Positions 53,064 to 63,019 of a DNA stretch of 64,000 bases are shown in pieces. The notes beneath the pieces were generated by a model. The model was not told the origin of the DNA. It ran no database searches and was given only the letters and a program-made list of their open reading frames with translations. Location of the stretch: positions 23,507-87,506 of the forward strand of contig JALCZJ010000008.1 of assembly GCA_022690815.1 (NCBI GenBank), in the 5' to 3' direction. The position numbers and the translations under genes are program-made. The stretch is from Ferrimicrobium sp. (GTDB taxonomy: Bacteria > Actinomycetota > Acidimicrobiia > Acidimicrobiales > Acidimicrobiaceae). Position 1 is the stretch's first letter, and each line of letters opens with the position of its first letter.

Positions 53064-53566
53064 TGGCGCCATCACCGTAGGCCGAATGTGCGACCTGCGC
53101 AGTAGCCCCTGATGAGACCTGTGCCAAATGGTCGGGCGCGGTCGTCGACCGTCGCTACCGCGTCGTTGACGTTCCAACGCAAGCGCCCTGCATAAGTCCA
53201 AGGCGTTTAAGGCATTTGGCCGCACATAGGCTTTTCGGCTTTGCCACCAAGGTTGGTGTGATCGCAAGAAGATGTGCTCCGGCAATTGACTCGTTCTGGT
53301 GTACACGTCGTGCCCGATAAGAGCTTTCTTCCCACAGCTTCCGTGGTTGGTGGTCCCTTCTCATCCCCGGTTGCTGGTATGGACTTGACCGCTTCATGGC
53401 CCGCTCCCGATTGCCATCGGCCGAGACTAGCGACCATCTCACGAAATGTTAAGAAATTAACAACTTATGAAATAAGTGAGGAAAATGTTGTGGAGAGCCT
53501 GGGTGGACCGTGTAAGGTTCTCTGTAACACGACCGGTTGGGGGTCAGGACTAAGGGGGAATAGCAC
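53064..53566. promoter_or_regulatory. 500-base spacer with AT-rich promoter region and two adjacent dyads
   Basis: No gene is recognised. In the last 120 bases, an AT-rich patch contains GTTAA-GAAA-TTAAC (53448-53461) and, 1 base later, ACTTAT-GAA-ATAAGT (53463-53477), both perfect inverted repeats. They lie about 90 bases before the lipoprotein start and probably mark the promoter/operator. Confidence 0.45.
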
Positions 53567-55402
53567 ATGCGAAGCACAGTACGGCGCAAGGCCATCGCGA
53601 TGATCGGGATAACCGCGTCAGCGGCAATGGTGCTCGCGGCGTGTGGGTCGACATCATCGTCAACCGCGAAGTCGAGTTCGAGCACGAGCGGTGGAGTGGC
53701 CTATTACGCTGAGGCGGCTGGTGCTAACCCCAACTATATCTTTCCACTCACCTCGGGAGCGGACTTCTCAATCGCGAATCTTGCACAGTTCCAGATTCTG
53801 ATGTATCGGCCGCTGTACTTCTTTGGCAACGGCAATAAGGCAGAGATCAACTATGACCTCTCGATTGGTAATGCTCCGGTGTACTCGAACAACGATAAGA
53901 CGGTCACCATCACACTCAAGAAGTATCAGTGGTCAAACGGCGAACCTGTCACCTCACGGGACGTGATCTTCTGGATGAACCTTCTAAAGGCCAACAAGAC
54001 CGATTATGGTGCCTATGTACCTGGTGATTTTCCAGACAATGTCGTGTCCTACTCAGCACCAAACTCTTCGACGGTGGTCTTCGACCTCAATCAATCGTAC
54101 AACCCTACTTGGTTCACCTACAACGAGTTGAGTCAGATCACCCCACTGCCATTGGCATGGGATAAGACTTCGATCTCTGGCCCAACCCCGAGTGCAACCT
54201 CGACAACCGCGCCTGATCTCACGACCGCTGGCGCACAAGAGGTGTACAAGTTTCTGAACTCACAAGCTGGGGATCTCTCGACCTATGCCACAAGCCCGAT
54301 CTGGTCGGTGGTCGATGGCCCATGGAAGCTATCGAGCTTTACGACGGCAGGCAAAGCGGTCTTTGTTCCAAATACTAAATACTCAGGACCGGTCAAGGCG
54401 AAGTTGGCACAGTTCGTGGAACTACCGTTCACGTCGTCGTCTGCCGAGTTCAACGTCCTTCGAGCCGGTAACAATGCCATCACCTATGGTTATCTCCCGA
54501 ACACGGATGTCACCCAGAAGTCCTATGTGGAGTCTCTCGGGTACAAGATCGAGCCGTGGATAGAATTTGGATTCTCCTACTGGAACATGAACTTTAACAA
54601 CCCTACTTTTGGACCGCTCTTTAAGCAACTTTACTTCCGCCAAGCGCTGCAACACCTGGTGGATCAACCTGCCTGGATCAAGAATTTCTTAAAGGGTTAT
54701 GCGGTGCCGAACTACTCACCGGTCCCGGTTGTGCCGAGCAATCCATTTGCCGATGCTACATCGAGAACGGATCTTTATCCATACTCTATCTCAGCTGCGA
54801 AGAACCTCCTTGTCGCCCATGGTTTCAAGATGGTCAATGGCGTCATGACCTGTGAAAGCCCAGGCAGCGCGGCGACTGAGTGTGGTCATGGAGTGCCGAG
54901 AGGGCTCGCCCTCACGATCAACCTCGAATACTATTCAGGAGACAACTCGTTGACTGAAGAGATGACCGCCTACGCGTCGGCTGCGAAGCAAGCTGGTATC
55001 AATATCGTGTTGACGTCGGCCAATGGCAACACTGTCTTTGCTGATGAGGCCCCATGCACGCCGTCTCAGGCGGCCTGTAAATGGCAGATGATTTTGGCAG
55101 GTACCTGGGAGTATAGCCCCGACAACTACCCGACCGGGGGGGAGCTGTTCGCAACGGGTGCAGGGTCGAATTACGGCAACTACGATAGCTCAACAGCAAA
55201 TGCGCTGATTGCTGCGACGCATACGTCGTCGGATCCGGCGGCGGCGTTGGATGCCTACCAAAACTACATGGCCAAGCAACTGCCCGATATCTATCGCCCA
55301 TTGCCGGATGCTGGCATATCGGCCATCGCGAGCAAACTCGCTGGTGTTGTCCAGAATCCGTACTTGAATCTCACGCCTGAGGATTGGTACTTCACCAAGT
55401 GA
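53567..55402 (+). CDS. Peptide-type ABC transporter solute-binding lipoprotein (paralogue 2)
   Basis: Paralogue of the lipoprotein encoded at 48206. It has a signal with lipobox (AMVLAACGSTSSS), a Ser/Thr-rich linker, and the SBP_bac_5 domain: TVTITLKKYQWSNGEPVTSRDVIFWMNLLKAN, TWFTYNELSQITPLPLAWDKTS and FGPLFKQLYFRQALQHLVDQPAW. Both end in TPEDWYFTK, so they are recent duplicates or strictly constrained. Length is 611 residues. AAGGGGGAATAGC precedes the ATG in a setting like that of paralogue 1. No permease or ATPase genes follow, so the proteins must serve a transporter encoded elsewhere or act as stand-alone binders. Confidence 0.93.
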   Translation: MRSTVRRKAIAMIGITASAAMVLAACGSTSSSTAKSSSSTSGGVAYYAEAAGANPNYIFPLTSGADFSIANLAQFQILMYRPLYFFGNGNKAEINYDLSIGNAPVYSNNDKTVTITLKKYQWSNGEPVTSRDVIFWMNLLKANKTDYGAYVPGDFPDNVVSYSAPNSSTVVFDLNQSYNPTWFTYNELSQITPLPLAWDKTSISGPTPSATSTTAPDLTTAGAQEVYKFLNSQAGDLSTYATSPIWSVVDGPWKLSSFTTAGKAVFVPNTKYSGPVKAKLAQFVELPFTSSSAEFNVLRAGNNAITYGYLPNTDVTQKSYVESLGYKIEPWIEFGFSYWNMNFNNPTFGPLFKQLYFRQALQHLVDQPAWIKNFLKGYAVPNYSPVPVVPSNPFADATSRTDLYPYSISAAKNLLVAHGFKMVNGVMTCESPGSAATECGHGVPRGLALTINLEYYSGDNSLTEEMTAYASAAKQAGINIVLTSANGNTVFADEAPCTPSQAACKWQMILAGTWEYSPDNYPTGGELFATGAGSNYGNYDSSTANALIAATHTSSDPAAALDAYQNYMAKQLPDIYRPLPDAGISAIASKLAGVVQNPYLNLTPEDWYFTK

Positions 55403-56273
55403 GCATTGATGCAGTGGGGTGGCGACTAGGGGGAGTGATGCATTCATCCGAGTGTCGCGATTGATGTGGAGTCGAGGGAAGCGGGATAAGTTCCAGGTCC
55501 GCATCAATGGCTCCTCGTGTCGGGTCAACGCCAGAGATTCTGATCCCGGCAAGTGTAGAGCCCCGTAAGCACCGAGCCCCCGCGAGCACCGAGTGTCGTG
55601 GGATCAATGGACGCTGGCCGATTTTGGATGCTCTGATCGCCAGGGGATCGTGAGACTCGACGTCGAAGCGGGTGGGCGCCTAGCGCCAACAAGTGCTAGA
55701 GGTTTGTATTGCAGTATCGAGAGGAGATCCCAGTAGCTGTGGTCGCTCTGAGTGGAGCTCATGTCGTGCTGGAGCAACGGGTGCCAACGTCGAGGCCGAT
55801 GTCGTGGTCGTCTGTGCCTACTCTTAGCAATGCCTGACGCTGCGCTTGGCGGATCGATTCCTTCGCCAACCAGCCGGTTGCTCGTGCTCTACCTGGTGGA
55901 GACGGTCTCAGTGCTTGTGAGACGGTTTACGAGAGATAAAGTCGGGTGGCAGGAGTTTGCTTGCAAGGAGGTCTGCTTTCGCCCAGACTGGCTGGATGCT
56001 GGTGGCGATTGCTGTCGTCTTTGCCTCGCAGGCGGGCACCATTGGCAGGAATTGTCCGATTAGTGGGTGATGGCTGCGAGGGAGACCAAGCTGTTGGCTT
56101 CTCATCTGCAGATGGGCTGTTGATAAGGGTACCAACCTCGATCACGGTCCCGACGTGCGGCGATAGGATGCAGCGAAGTGACATCAAACCGATCGTTGGC
56201 GATCCGTCGGGGGTCCACTCGCTGGCGTGGATCGTGTTCTTCGGCGCAATTCGGTAGCCGAGAGCGGTGATGC
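55403..56273. other. 870-base stretch without a recognised gene
   Basis: The lipoprotein ends at 55402 and the next gene's 3' end is at 56274. I see open frames on both strands but none with a recognisable motif, good start signals or the composition of neighbouring genes. Short direct repeats of AGCACCGAG lie near 55568-55594. The stretch could hold a decayed gene or an unrecognised small gene. Confidence 0.45.
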
Positions 56274-57695
56274 TTAGGCGGTGACGGTCGAGCAATCCCC
56301 TGAGATCTGGAAGCCAAAGGTCGTACTCGCTCCTGGCGCAAGCGTTCCGTTGTAGCTCACGTTAGAAACCGTGGCCCCGGTCACAGAGGGAGTCGAATTT
56401 GCATTCCAGATGTTCACGACGCTGTCGCCACTTCCCAGCACCAGCCCTACCTGCCAGGCCGAGACCGTCTCGCCGGATTTGTTGGTGACGGTCCCAGACA
56501 TGTTGCAACCGTTATACCAGCTTGTCGAGGTCGACAACGTGAGTGCGAGGTTGGACGAACCGCTTGTGCCGGTACTCGTGGTAGGAGGTGGGGATGTCGG
56601 CGATGTCGGATTCGTGGGTGTGGTGGCTGGTATTGCGCCGAAGATGGATGCGAACTGATACGGGGTCTGTGTGGTACCGGAACAATAGTTGGAGTCAACG
56701 TCGGCATCGTCGGCACAGGCAACATCTCGATGGAGTTCCCAGTAGGAGAGGCGTCCGATGTCGTGTGACTCGGCGAATTGGGCAAGCTGGTCGGCATTTT
56801 GTGTGGTGAAGATCTCGCCGCTCAAGTCGTTTTGCCCGATCATCGGCGTGATTCCGATCATCGACCACAGCTGGTTACTTGAGCGGTTGGGATACAGCTT
56901 GGCGAGCTGAGCCTCGGTCGATTCTCCGGCATCGATGGCGTAGGTCCCCATATCACTTGGGTCAGGAGCGTTGGCCGCACCGTAATCCATCGCCATGACG
57001 TTGACGACGCTCACCTTAACACCATTAGTGATCGCTGATTGGAGCAGCGCCAGCGAGTTGGCAAGAAGGCCAGTTGGCAGGACTGGGAGCGTATAGGAGA
57101 TGGTCACTGGGTGACCCAAGGCAGCCTCGTTGGTTTGGAGGAGGGCGAGCGCCTGATTGCGTCGGTTGTTGGCCGCGGTGTTGTTGAGTTGCGTGCCCTC
57201 GATGTCAAAGTCCAGCGAGTAGACGTGGTAGCGTTCGACGACCTCCTGGTAAGCGTTCTCTAACGTTGAGACCGAACTACACACGGAGGCGAGTTCGTTG
57301 TTGATCTCTCCCCCAAACGAGATGATAGGCTGGCCGCCAGCGGCCGCAAAGCTTGCGATCTCGTTCTGAAACTCTCCGTTGTTAGTGCCGACAGGGAAGT
57401 AGTTACCCCATGAGGGGACGCAGCTCGTTCCCTCGGCGACGATAAAGGCGAGAGTCGCTGACTTGATACCGGCTTGGTTGGCGAGCGAGGCAAGGTTGCC
57501 GACCGGTGGAAGTGTCATGTCGACGTAGGGGGCAAACGGAACAGTTGGTGCAACCGTGTCTGCGGTGAGATCTAGGTGATGGCCCGAGGCAGGTACGTCC
57601 AAGTAGCCGTGGCCCACGAGGGCGACCGACGCCGTCATCGCGAGGCTGAGGAGGGCACGAAGACCCCATGTTGTTGACCGGCTTCTGCTCATCAT
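56274..57695 (-). CDS. Exported GH18-like protein with C-terminal CBM2
   Basis: A signal or anchor segment (LRALLSLAMTASVALVGHGYL) is followed by a glycoside-hydrolase-18-like TIM barrel: PFAPYVDMTLPPVG, PIISFGGEINNELASVCSS and VYSLDFDIEGTQLNN, where DFDIE matches the catalytic DxDxE. VVNVMAMDYG is the next conserved strand, and SYWELHRDVACADD the last with Trp. A Pro/Thr/Ser linker (about residues 355-378) leads to a family 2 carbohydrate-binding module (GCNMSGTVTNKSGETVSAWQVGLVL, VNIWNAN, FGFQISGDC). Length is 473 residues. It probably binds or cleaves chitin or a related beta-1,4-glycan outside the cell; the downstream paralogue is membrane-anchored. Confidence 0.88.
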   Translation of the reverse strand: MMSRSRSTTWGLRALLSLAMTASVALVGHGYLDVPASGHHLDLTADTVAPTVPFAPYVDMTLPPVGNLASLANQAGIKSATLAFIVAEGTSCVPSWGNYFPVGTNNGEFQNEIASFAAAGGQPIISFGGEINNELASVCSSVSTLENAYQEVVERYHVYSLDFDIEGTQLNNTAANNRRNQALALLQTNEAALGHPVTISYTLPVLPTGLLANSLALLQSAITNGVKVSVVNVMAMDYGAANAPDPSDMGTYAIDAGESTEAQLAKLYPNRSSNQLWSMIGITPMIGQNDLSGEIFTTQNADQLAQFAESHDIGRLSYWELHRDVACADDADVDSNYCSGTTQTPYQFASIFGAIPATTPTNPTSPTSPPPTTSTGTSGSSNLALTLSTSTSWYNGCNMSGTVTNKSGETVSAWQVGLVLGSGDSVVNIWNANSTPSVTGATVSNVSYNGTLAPGASTTFGFQISGDCSTVTA

Positions 57696-57972
57696 GACCC
57701 CTTTGAGCTGGCGCTCATTTGTAACCCCTAGCCACCTGCGCCGAGGCTAGCATCTGGGCGAGGTGGTTCAGGCTGTTCTTGTCCTACATCCTTTTTTAGG
57801 AGTGTCGTCGCCCGAGGGCTGGTACTTGAGGTGGAACTATGGAACAAAGGCCCGAATGGCAAGATGGCCTGCATCGTGCCCTCGGTTGCGCGGGAGCTAT
57901 CCTTTGGCGAATTCTGGATGGACGAGCTTGTCTCGCGTTATTACAGTTCGGTATTGCCCAGTTGAGTATTGC

Positions 57973-59592
57973 TCAGTTGAGTGCTGGTTCTCCGGGCAGT
58001 GTGAAGAGCGGCTTCCACGGAGAGGAGGTTGGGTTTGACAGCGCCAGGGTCGGGTTGTCGCCCTGGTTGTAGTACTTTGCCTGGTAGCCCTCCCCCCCAA
58101 TTTCGACGTTCGTGCCGGCATTGTAGGTCTGTTTGGCGCTCCATGCAGGATAGGTTCCTGGTGCCAACTTTTTCAAAACGGGTGCGTGGTCGGTTTTGAG
58201 GACTGGTCCGACGAGGAGCCACGGCGTCTGGTAGCTGTACTGGTAGGTCTGTGTCGGTTGGGTCCCCTGGTTGTAGTATTTGGCTTCGTAGACATAGCCA
58301 TTCCAGACCACTTTGTAGTGCTCCGGGTACGGAAAGTTTGGTTGCCAAATCGGATAAGGCGCGTTGGCAGGATTGGTGGAGATGTCGTTGGGTGCGAGAA
58401 TGACCTGGTGCTGGCTGGTGATGGAACCAGGCAGCAAGTGGCTGAATATATTCGAGAACTCAAGGTCAGTCTGGCTCGTGCCACTGCAGGTGTTTGAGTA
58501 GATCTCCTGGTTGCCAAAGGTAGTCGGACAAGGGGCGTCCCGATTAAGGGACCACATGGAGAGTCGACGCAGCGAATAACTGAGCGCGAACTTGGCTAAG
58601 GAGCGCGCGTCCGATGTCGTGAACACCTCGCCGAAGTCGTTGTTTTGACCTATTTCGACGGTGGCCCCCATCCTGTTAAAGATCTGCTTGCTGGTGAGGT
58701 GTAGGCCGTGATGGAGGAATGCTTGCCCAAGTTGGACTTCCGCGGCCTTGAGCGATGCCTCAACGGTGTCCGCCATATTCTCGCTGGGCACGCCGAAATC
58801 CATGGTCATAACGTTGACACCAGCGAGACGGACCCTGTTGGTGAGCATGGTGCGCAGCACGCCAAGTGCGTTCTGCTGGAGCCCATCGGTGGCCACCGGG
58901 AGCGTCAACCAAACCTGCAGGTGGGGGTACTGGGCCTCGAGCAACCGAAGAGCCTTGGCTCTGCGAGTCATCGCGGTGAAATTATTCAACGCAGAGCCCT
59001 CGGTGTCCAGATCGATCGCTGAGACGTGGTAGGTGGAGATCACCGCTGCGTAGGCTGAGGCGAGTGCACGTGGACTCGAGCATACGGTCGAGAGGTGTCG
59101 ACCTCGCTGACCCCCAAAGGAGATGATGATCGATCCTCCAAGGTTCTGATACTCGACCAGTCTTCTCGCGAGGTTCAACTGGGACTCCGCTGCACTGAGC
59201 GTGTAGTAACCACCCCAGCTGGGTGTACATGCCCCCGACGGAGGAGCGGTGACAAAGCCGAGGACGGTCTGTTTGGCGACGTTGTCGCCTGTGTCTTGAA
59301 ATTGATAGGTTGGGGTGAGCGTCGTATCGACGTAGGGGGCAAAGAACTCTGGCTTGACGCTCACGGAGCTGGCGATGACGTTTTGAACCTGCCTCGTGGC
59401 GAAGTAACCGAGGCCGGCGAGCATGATGATCGCCATCAGGATCCTTAGTGGAGAGTAGTACGATAGTCGTGCACCCAAGGAGCGCCGCGTTGGGACCCCG
59501 CCATCATCGTTTCCGAACTCGTGCGACTTGACGATGTCCGCGACGGTGATGAGAGGAGTTGCGGGCGAGTTGGAGGGTTCATCGTTGGTCAT
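57973..59592 (-). CDS. Membrane-anchored GH18-like protein with two CBM5/12-like modules
   Basis: A cytoplasmic N-terminus of about 50 residues, one helix (ILMAIIMLAGLGYFATRQV), then an extracytoplasmic GH18-like barrel clearly paralogous to the neighbour: FFAPYVDTTLTP, IIISFGGQRGRHLSTVCSS, AIDLDTEGSALNN (DLDTE as DxDxE) and GVNVMTMDFG, then MWSLNRDAPCPTTFGN. The C-terminus has two aromatic modules, PIWQPNFPYPEHYKVVWNGYVYEAKYYNQGTQPTQ and PAWSAKQTYNAGTNVEIGGEGYQAKYYNQGDNPT, of the CBM5/12 (ChtBD3) kind. The protein should sit at the cell surface. It is divergent from the GT2-EAL synthase, with 280 bases between, so the three may form one polysaccharide system. Confidence 0.87.
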   Translation of the reverse strand: MTNDEPSNSPATPLITVADIVKSHEFGNDDGGVPTRRSLGARLSYYSPLRILMAIIMLAGLGYFATRQVQNVIASSVSVKPEFFAPYVDTTLTPTYQFQDTGDNVAKQTVLGFVTAPPSGACTPSWGGYYTLSAAESQLNLARRLVEYQNLGGSIIISFGGQRGRHLSTVCSSPRALASAYAAVISTYHVSAIDLDTEGSALNNFTAMTRRAKALRLLEAQYPHLQVWLTLPVATDGLQQNALGVLRTMLTNRVRLAGVNVMTMDFGVPSENMADTVEASLKAAEVQLGQAFLHHGLHLTSKQIFNRMGATVEIGQNNDFGEVFTTSDARSLAKFALSYSLRRLSMWSLNRDAPCPTTFGNQEIYSNTCSGTSQTDLEFSNIFSHLLPGSITSQHQVILAPNDISTNPANAPYPIWQPNFPYPEHYKVVWNGYVYEAKYYNQGTQPTQTYQYSYQTPWLLVGPVLKTDHAPVLKKLAPGTYPAWSAKQTYNAGTNVEIGGEGYQAKYYNQGDNPTLALSNPTSSPWKPLFTLPGEPALN

Positions 59593-59887
59593 CGTTGGTC
59601 CTATCTCGAAACATGAAGACTGTCCGATCCGTCAACTTTTTGTTAACTTCAGTCCTCTTGGTGTTCGAACCAAAGCTGGGTGAACTTGATCGCAATATCG
59701 ACAAACCTGGTGGTACTTGTCGCGATTCATTGGGATTGACTTCACCCATGGATGATTCCTGCCGATGTCATGACTGGTATCGGGAAGCATGACAACGAGG
59801 CAAGGCCTTGGCGTGCATGCGTAGTGAAATGGTAGCCCGAGTCGGTGCTCCCAGGTTTTCACCGACGGTGTCGTGCTTGGAGGCGCT

Positions 59888-62800
59888 GTGGAGATTGCAA
59901 GGAAGAATAGGACGCTGATGGCCCGAACAACCAGTCAACCTCAGGTCAATCGAATGAAACGGCAGATCGGGTCGGACCGGATGCGTCAGCCACTTCCGCC
60001 GGTTCCAAGAGGTATTACCGAGCGCCGGGTCATTCTTGCACGCTTGGCGATCGTTATTACGATCGTTGGTTGGATCACGTACTTGATCTACTGGTTCAGC
60101 TCACAATTCTTGAACCAAGAGGCGTATACGCTCCAGCAGAAATTCCTCGCGATCGTCTATCTCGCGATGGTGACGCTGTTGATCTTCGCCTCGGTGGCCT
60201 ATCTCACCAGTCGCCTTGGCTACCTCTATCGTGTTCGTCAGCATCGCAGGATCCCAAGGGCAGTCATCGACCAGTTCTTCGATACGAAGCAACCCACGCT
60301 CACCGCGATCGTGCCCTCGTACCGGGAGGAGACGCGGGTGATCCGATCAACCCTGCTTTCGGTCGCCTTGCAGGAGTACCCAGACATCGAGATCGTGCTC
60401 TTGATCGATGATCCACCGGAGCCGACCGATGACCACAACCGCGCCTTGCTCCAAGGTGCCCGGGAGCTTCCCGGGGATCTTGAGCGGCTACTGGCATACC
60501 CGCGAGCGCATCTTCTCGCTGCGCAAGCTGACTTCGAGCGCGGTTTCGCCAACCAATCGAACCTCGACTCTGAGGGGATGATCCGTCTTGGTGAGAACTA
60601 TGATTTTGCCGTCTCGTGGTTGGAGCTCCAGGCCAGTTCGCTTCCGATCGAGGACCACACCGACGTCTTTTTAAAACAGCAGGTCTTTGAGCGACTTGCC
60701 GCTGACTTCTCGATGATGGCCGTGGCTCTGCGCGAGGCGGCGCAATCGGGTGACTACCTCAGTATCGATCGAGCGCGCCAGCTCTATGCCCGGCTCGTCA
60801 ACACCTTCACCGCGCGGTTGACGAGCTTTGAACGCAAGCGCTATGTCTCCTTGTCACATGAGGCAAACAAGGCGATGAACCTGAATTCGTACCTTGGCCT
60901 CATGGGGGGAGCCTACTGTGACGTCGTGACCCTCTCGGGAAGAACCTTGGTGCCGACCGAGCAGGAGCAGGCCGACCTCGTGATTCGTGATCCCGATTAC
61001 GTCTTGACCCTCGACGCTGACAGCACGTTGTTGCCAGAGTATTGCCTGCGCCTCGTCCACCTCTTGGAACAGGACGAGTTCGCCGACGTCGGGGTCACCC
61101 AAACTCCCTACAGTGCCTACCCGGGGGCCGGTACCCGCCTGGAGCGCATCGCCGGTGCTACCACCGACATCCAGCACATCGTCCACCAAGGTTTGACGAA
61201 CTATTCAGCTTCGTTCTGGGTTGGCGCGAACGCCGTCATTCGTAAGACCGCGCTCGAGGCCGTCGAGAGCGTCACCTACGAAGGTGGCTATCCGATCCGG
61301 CGTTACGTCAGCGACCGAACGGCAATCGAGGATACCGAGTCGTCGATCGATCTGGTCTCGGCGGGTTGGAAGATCTATAACTATCCCGAGCGCCTCAGCT
61401 ATTCGGCGACACCGCCGGACTTTGGTTCTTTGGCGATTCAGCGTAGGCGTTGGGCTGACGGTGGCTTGTTGATCCTTCCCAAGCTTCGACGACGTTTCAA
61501 GGGAACCGCGAGGAAGAATGTCGACCATCGGTTCGGTGAGTTCGCCCTTCGAACGAACTATCTCGCCTCGATCACCTGGACCTCTGTGGCGTTGGTGATC
61601 CTGTTGATCTTTCCGTTCGCTAACCAGCTTGTGAGCCCGTATCTTGCTCTCCTGGCCCTCCCGTACTTCTGGGCGATGTCGACTGACTTAAAGTACAGCG
61701 GATATCGGCGCCTCGACATTCTTCGCATCTATGGATTTAACCTGATTCTCATCCCGGTCAACCTGGCCGGCACCGCGAGTTCGCTCGTGCAGGCCTTGAC
61801 CGGGGAGCACGGCAGTTTTATGAGAACCCCAAAGGTCAAGAGCCGAACGGTAGCTCCGTTCTTGTTCGTGGTTGCCCCGTACGTGCTGATTGCCCTCACC
61901 ATCTACACACTCATCCATGATTATTACAGCGCGCTTTGGAACAACGCCGTCTTCGCGATCATCAACCTCGTGCTGGCAAGCTACGCCGTCGTCGCCTATA
62001 TCGGTATCCGTCATAGCATCCAGGACATCTTTGTCCAGATCCGGCCGATCTTTGCGAGGCGTCAACGTCGCAAGAAGGAGCTCGTTGGGGTGGTCCCATC
62101 GGAGTTGATCATCGAGCCAAGGGTCGCCGATTGGGAGTCGGTCCTCTACTATGGCCCATCGGAATATCTGCTTGACACCCAAGAGCCATCGGTGAAGGGC
62201 CGAGAGAAGGTACCATCGGCGAGGCTATCGCCGGGTACCCCGCGACAGATCAAACGGAGCCTGCGACGCTCCGACGCCGTCGCGCATCCCGCAGGTGACC
62301 ACAAGATTAAGACCTTTGTGCAGCCAGTCTTGGATTTGGAGAGCGGAGTCGTCGTTGGATACGAGATTCTGAACCGGATCAACGGCGCATCGCCAGTCCC
62401 CTATCTTGCTGGTCTTGATGCCAAAACTGCCCTGGCGGTGGAGGGGGCGATGCTCGCGAACTCGTTGGGGGCTCTTGAGAAACTACCGTCTGAGTTGTGG
62501 ATCAGTGTGAACGTGAGTCATCGCTTCTTGATCGAGGGAGATACCAACCAGCTCATTCGGTTGAAAAATCGTCATGGGGAGGTGTTCTTCGAAATTTCGG
62601 GACGTCGTGGCAGCGAGTCGGATTCCATGGCATCGCTTGCACAGCTCATGCGACACTTTCCCGTCGGGTTGCAGGTGGCGATCGACGACACCGTTCCAGA
62701 ATACAACTCGTTGCAGTTGTTCTCGAGTATTCGACCCCAGATGATCAAGATCGATCGATCTTGGGTCAAGGACATCGATCGAACGCGGGTCCACCAGTCG

Positions 62801-63019
62801 CTCACCGAGGTGACGGTGCGATTTGCTGCCCAGAGCGCAGCGCTCGTCATCGCGGAGGGTATCGAGACCGAACGAGAGCTCGACACGCTCAAGTGGCTCG
62901 GCATTCGCTTTGGCCAAGGGTATCTTTTTGCCAAGCCGCTACCCCTTGATGAGTTTGTGCTGTCCTCGGACGTGCCAGCCGCGACGGGGTCAGACAACAA
63001 CTCATCTGGTGCTGCCTAG
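59888..63019 (+). CDS. Processive GT2 polysaccharide synthase fused to a C-terminal EAL domain
   Basis: Two N-terminal helices (about residues 50-110) precede a GT2 catalytic domain: IVPSYREETRVI, an Asp pair (LLIDDPPEP), then a long helical insert of about 190 residues, the metal-binding YVLTLDADSTLLPEYC, IEDTES (TED-like) and QRRRWADGG, as in cellulose/hyaluronan-type synthases. Four or five helices follow (about 560-710). The last 220 residues are an EAL domain: QPVLDLESGVVVGYEILNR, SVNVSH, FFEIS, QVAIDDTVPEYNSL, MIKIDRSW, VIAEGIETERE and GQGYLF. The catalytic Glu, Asn, Asp pair and Lys are kept, but loop 6 is DDTVPEYNSL rather than DDFGxGYSSL. Domain order suggests c-di-GMP breakdown or sensing coupled to synthesis. 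GTG 59888 follows GGAGG; ATG 59918 is an alternative. Confidence 0.9.
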   Translation: MEIARKNRTLMARTTSQPQVNRMKRQIGSDRMRQPLPPVPRGITERRVILARLAIVITIVGWITYLIYWFSSQFLNQEAYTLQQKFLAIVYLAMVTLLIFASVAYLTSRLGYLYRVRQHRRIPRAVIDQFFDTKQPTLTAIVPSYREETRVIRSTLLSVALQEYPDIEIVLLIDDPPEPTDDHNRALLQGARELPGDLERLLAYPRAHLLAAQADFERGFANQSNLDSEGMIRLGENYDFAVSWLELQASSLPIEDHTDVFLKQQVFERLAADFSMMAVALREAAQSGDYLSIDRARQLYARLVNTFTARLTSFERKRYVSLSHEANKAMNLNSYLGLMGGAYCDVVTLSGRTLVPTEQEQADLVIRDPDYVLTLDADSTLLPEYCLRLVHLLEQDEFADVGVTQTPYSAYPGAGTRLERIAGATTDIQHIVHQGLTNYSASFWVGANAVIRKTALEAVESVTYEGGYPIRRYVSDRTAIEDTESSIDLVSAGWKIYNYPERLSYSATPPDFGSLAIQRRRWADGGLLILPKLRRRFKGTARKNVDHRFGEFALRTNYLASITWTSVALVILLIFPFANQLVSPYLALLALPYFWAMSTDLKYSGYRRLDILRIYGFNLILIPVNLAGTASSLVQALTGEHGSFMRTPKVKSRTVAPFLFVVAPYVLIALTIYTLIHDYYSALWNNAVFAIINLVLASYAVVAYIGIRHSIQDIFVQIRPIFARRQRRKKELVGVVPSELIIEPRVADWESVLYYGPSEYLLDTQEPSVKGREKVPSARLSPGTPRQIKRSLRRSDAVAHPAGDHKIKTFVQPVLDLESGVVVGYEILNRINGASPVPYLAGLDAKTALAVEGAMLANSLGALEKLPSELWISVNVSHRFLIEGDTNQLIRLKNRHGEVFFEISGRRGSESDSMASLAQLMRHFPVGLQVAIDDTVPEYNSLQLFSSIRPQMIKIDRSWVKDIDRTRVHQSLTEVTVRFAAQSAALVIAEGIETERELDTLKWLGIRFGQGYLFAKPLPLDEFVLSSDVPAATGSDNNSSGAA

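Noticed and set aside
55946..56257. Plus-strand frame of 103 codons between lipoprotein 2 and the GH18 gene.
   Set aside because: No motif, weak start, and comparable frames exist on the other strand; treated as non-coding.
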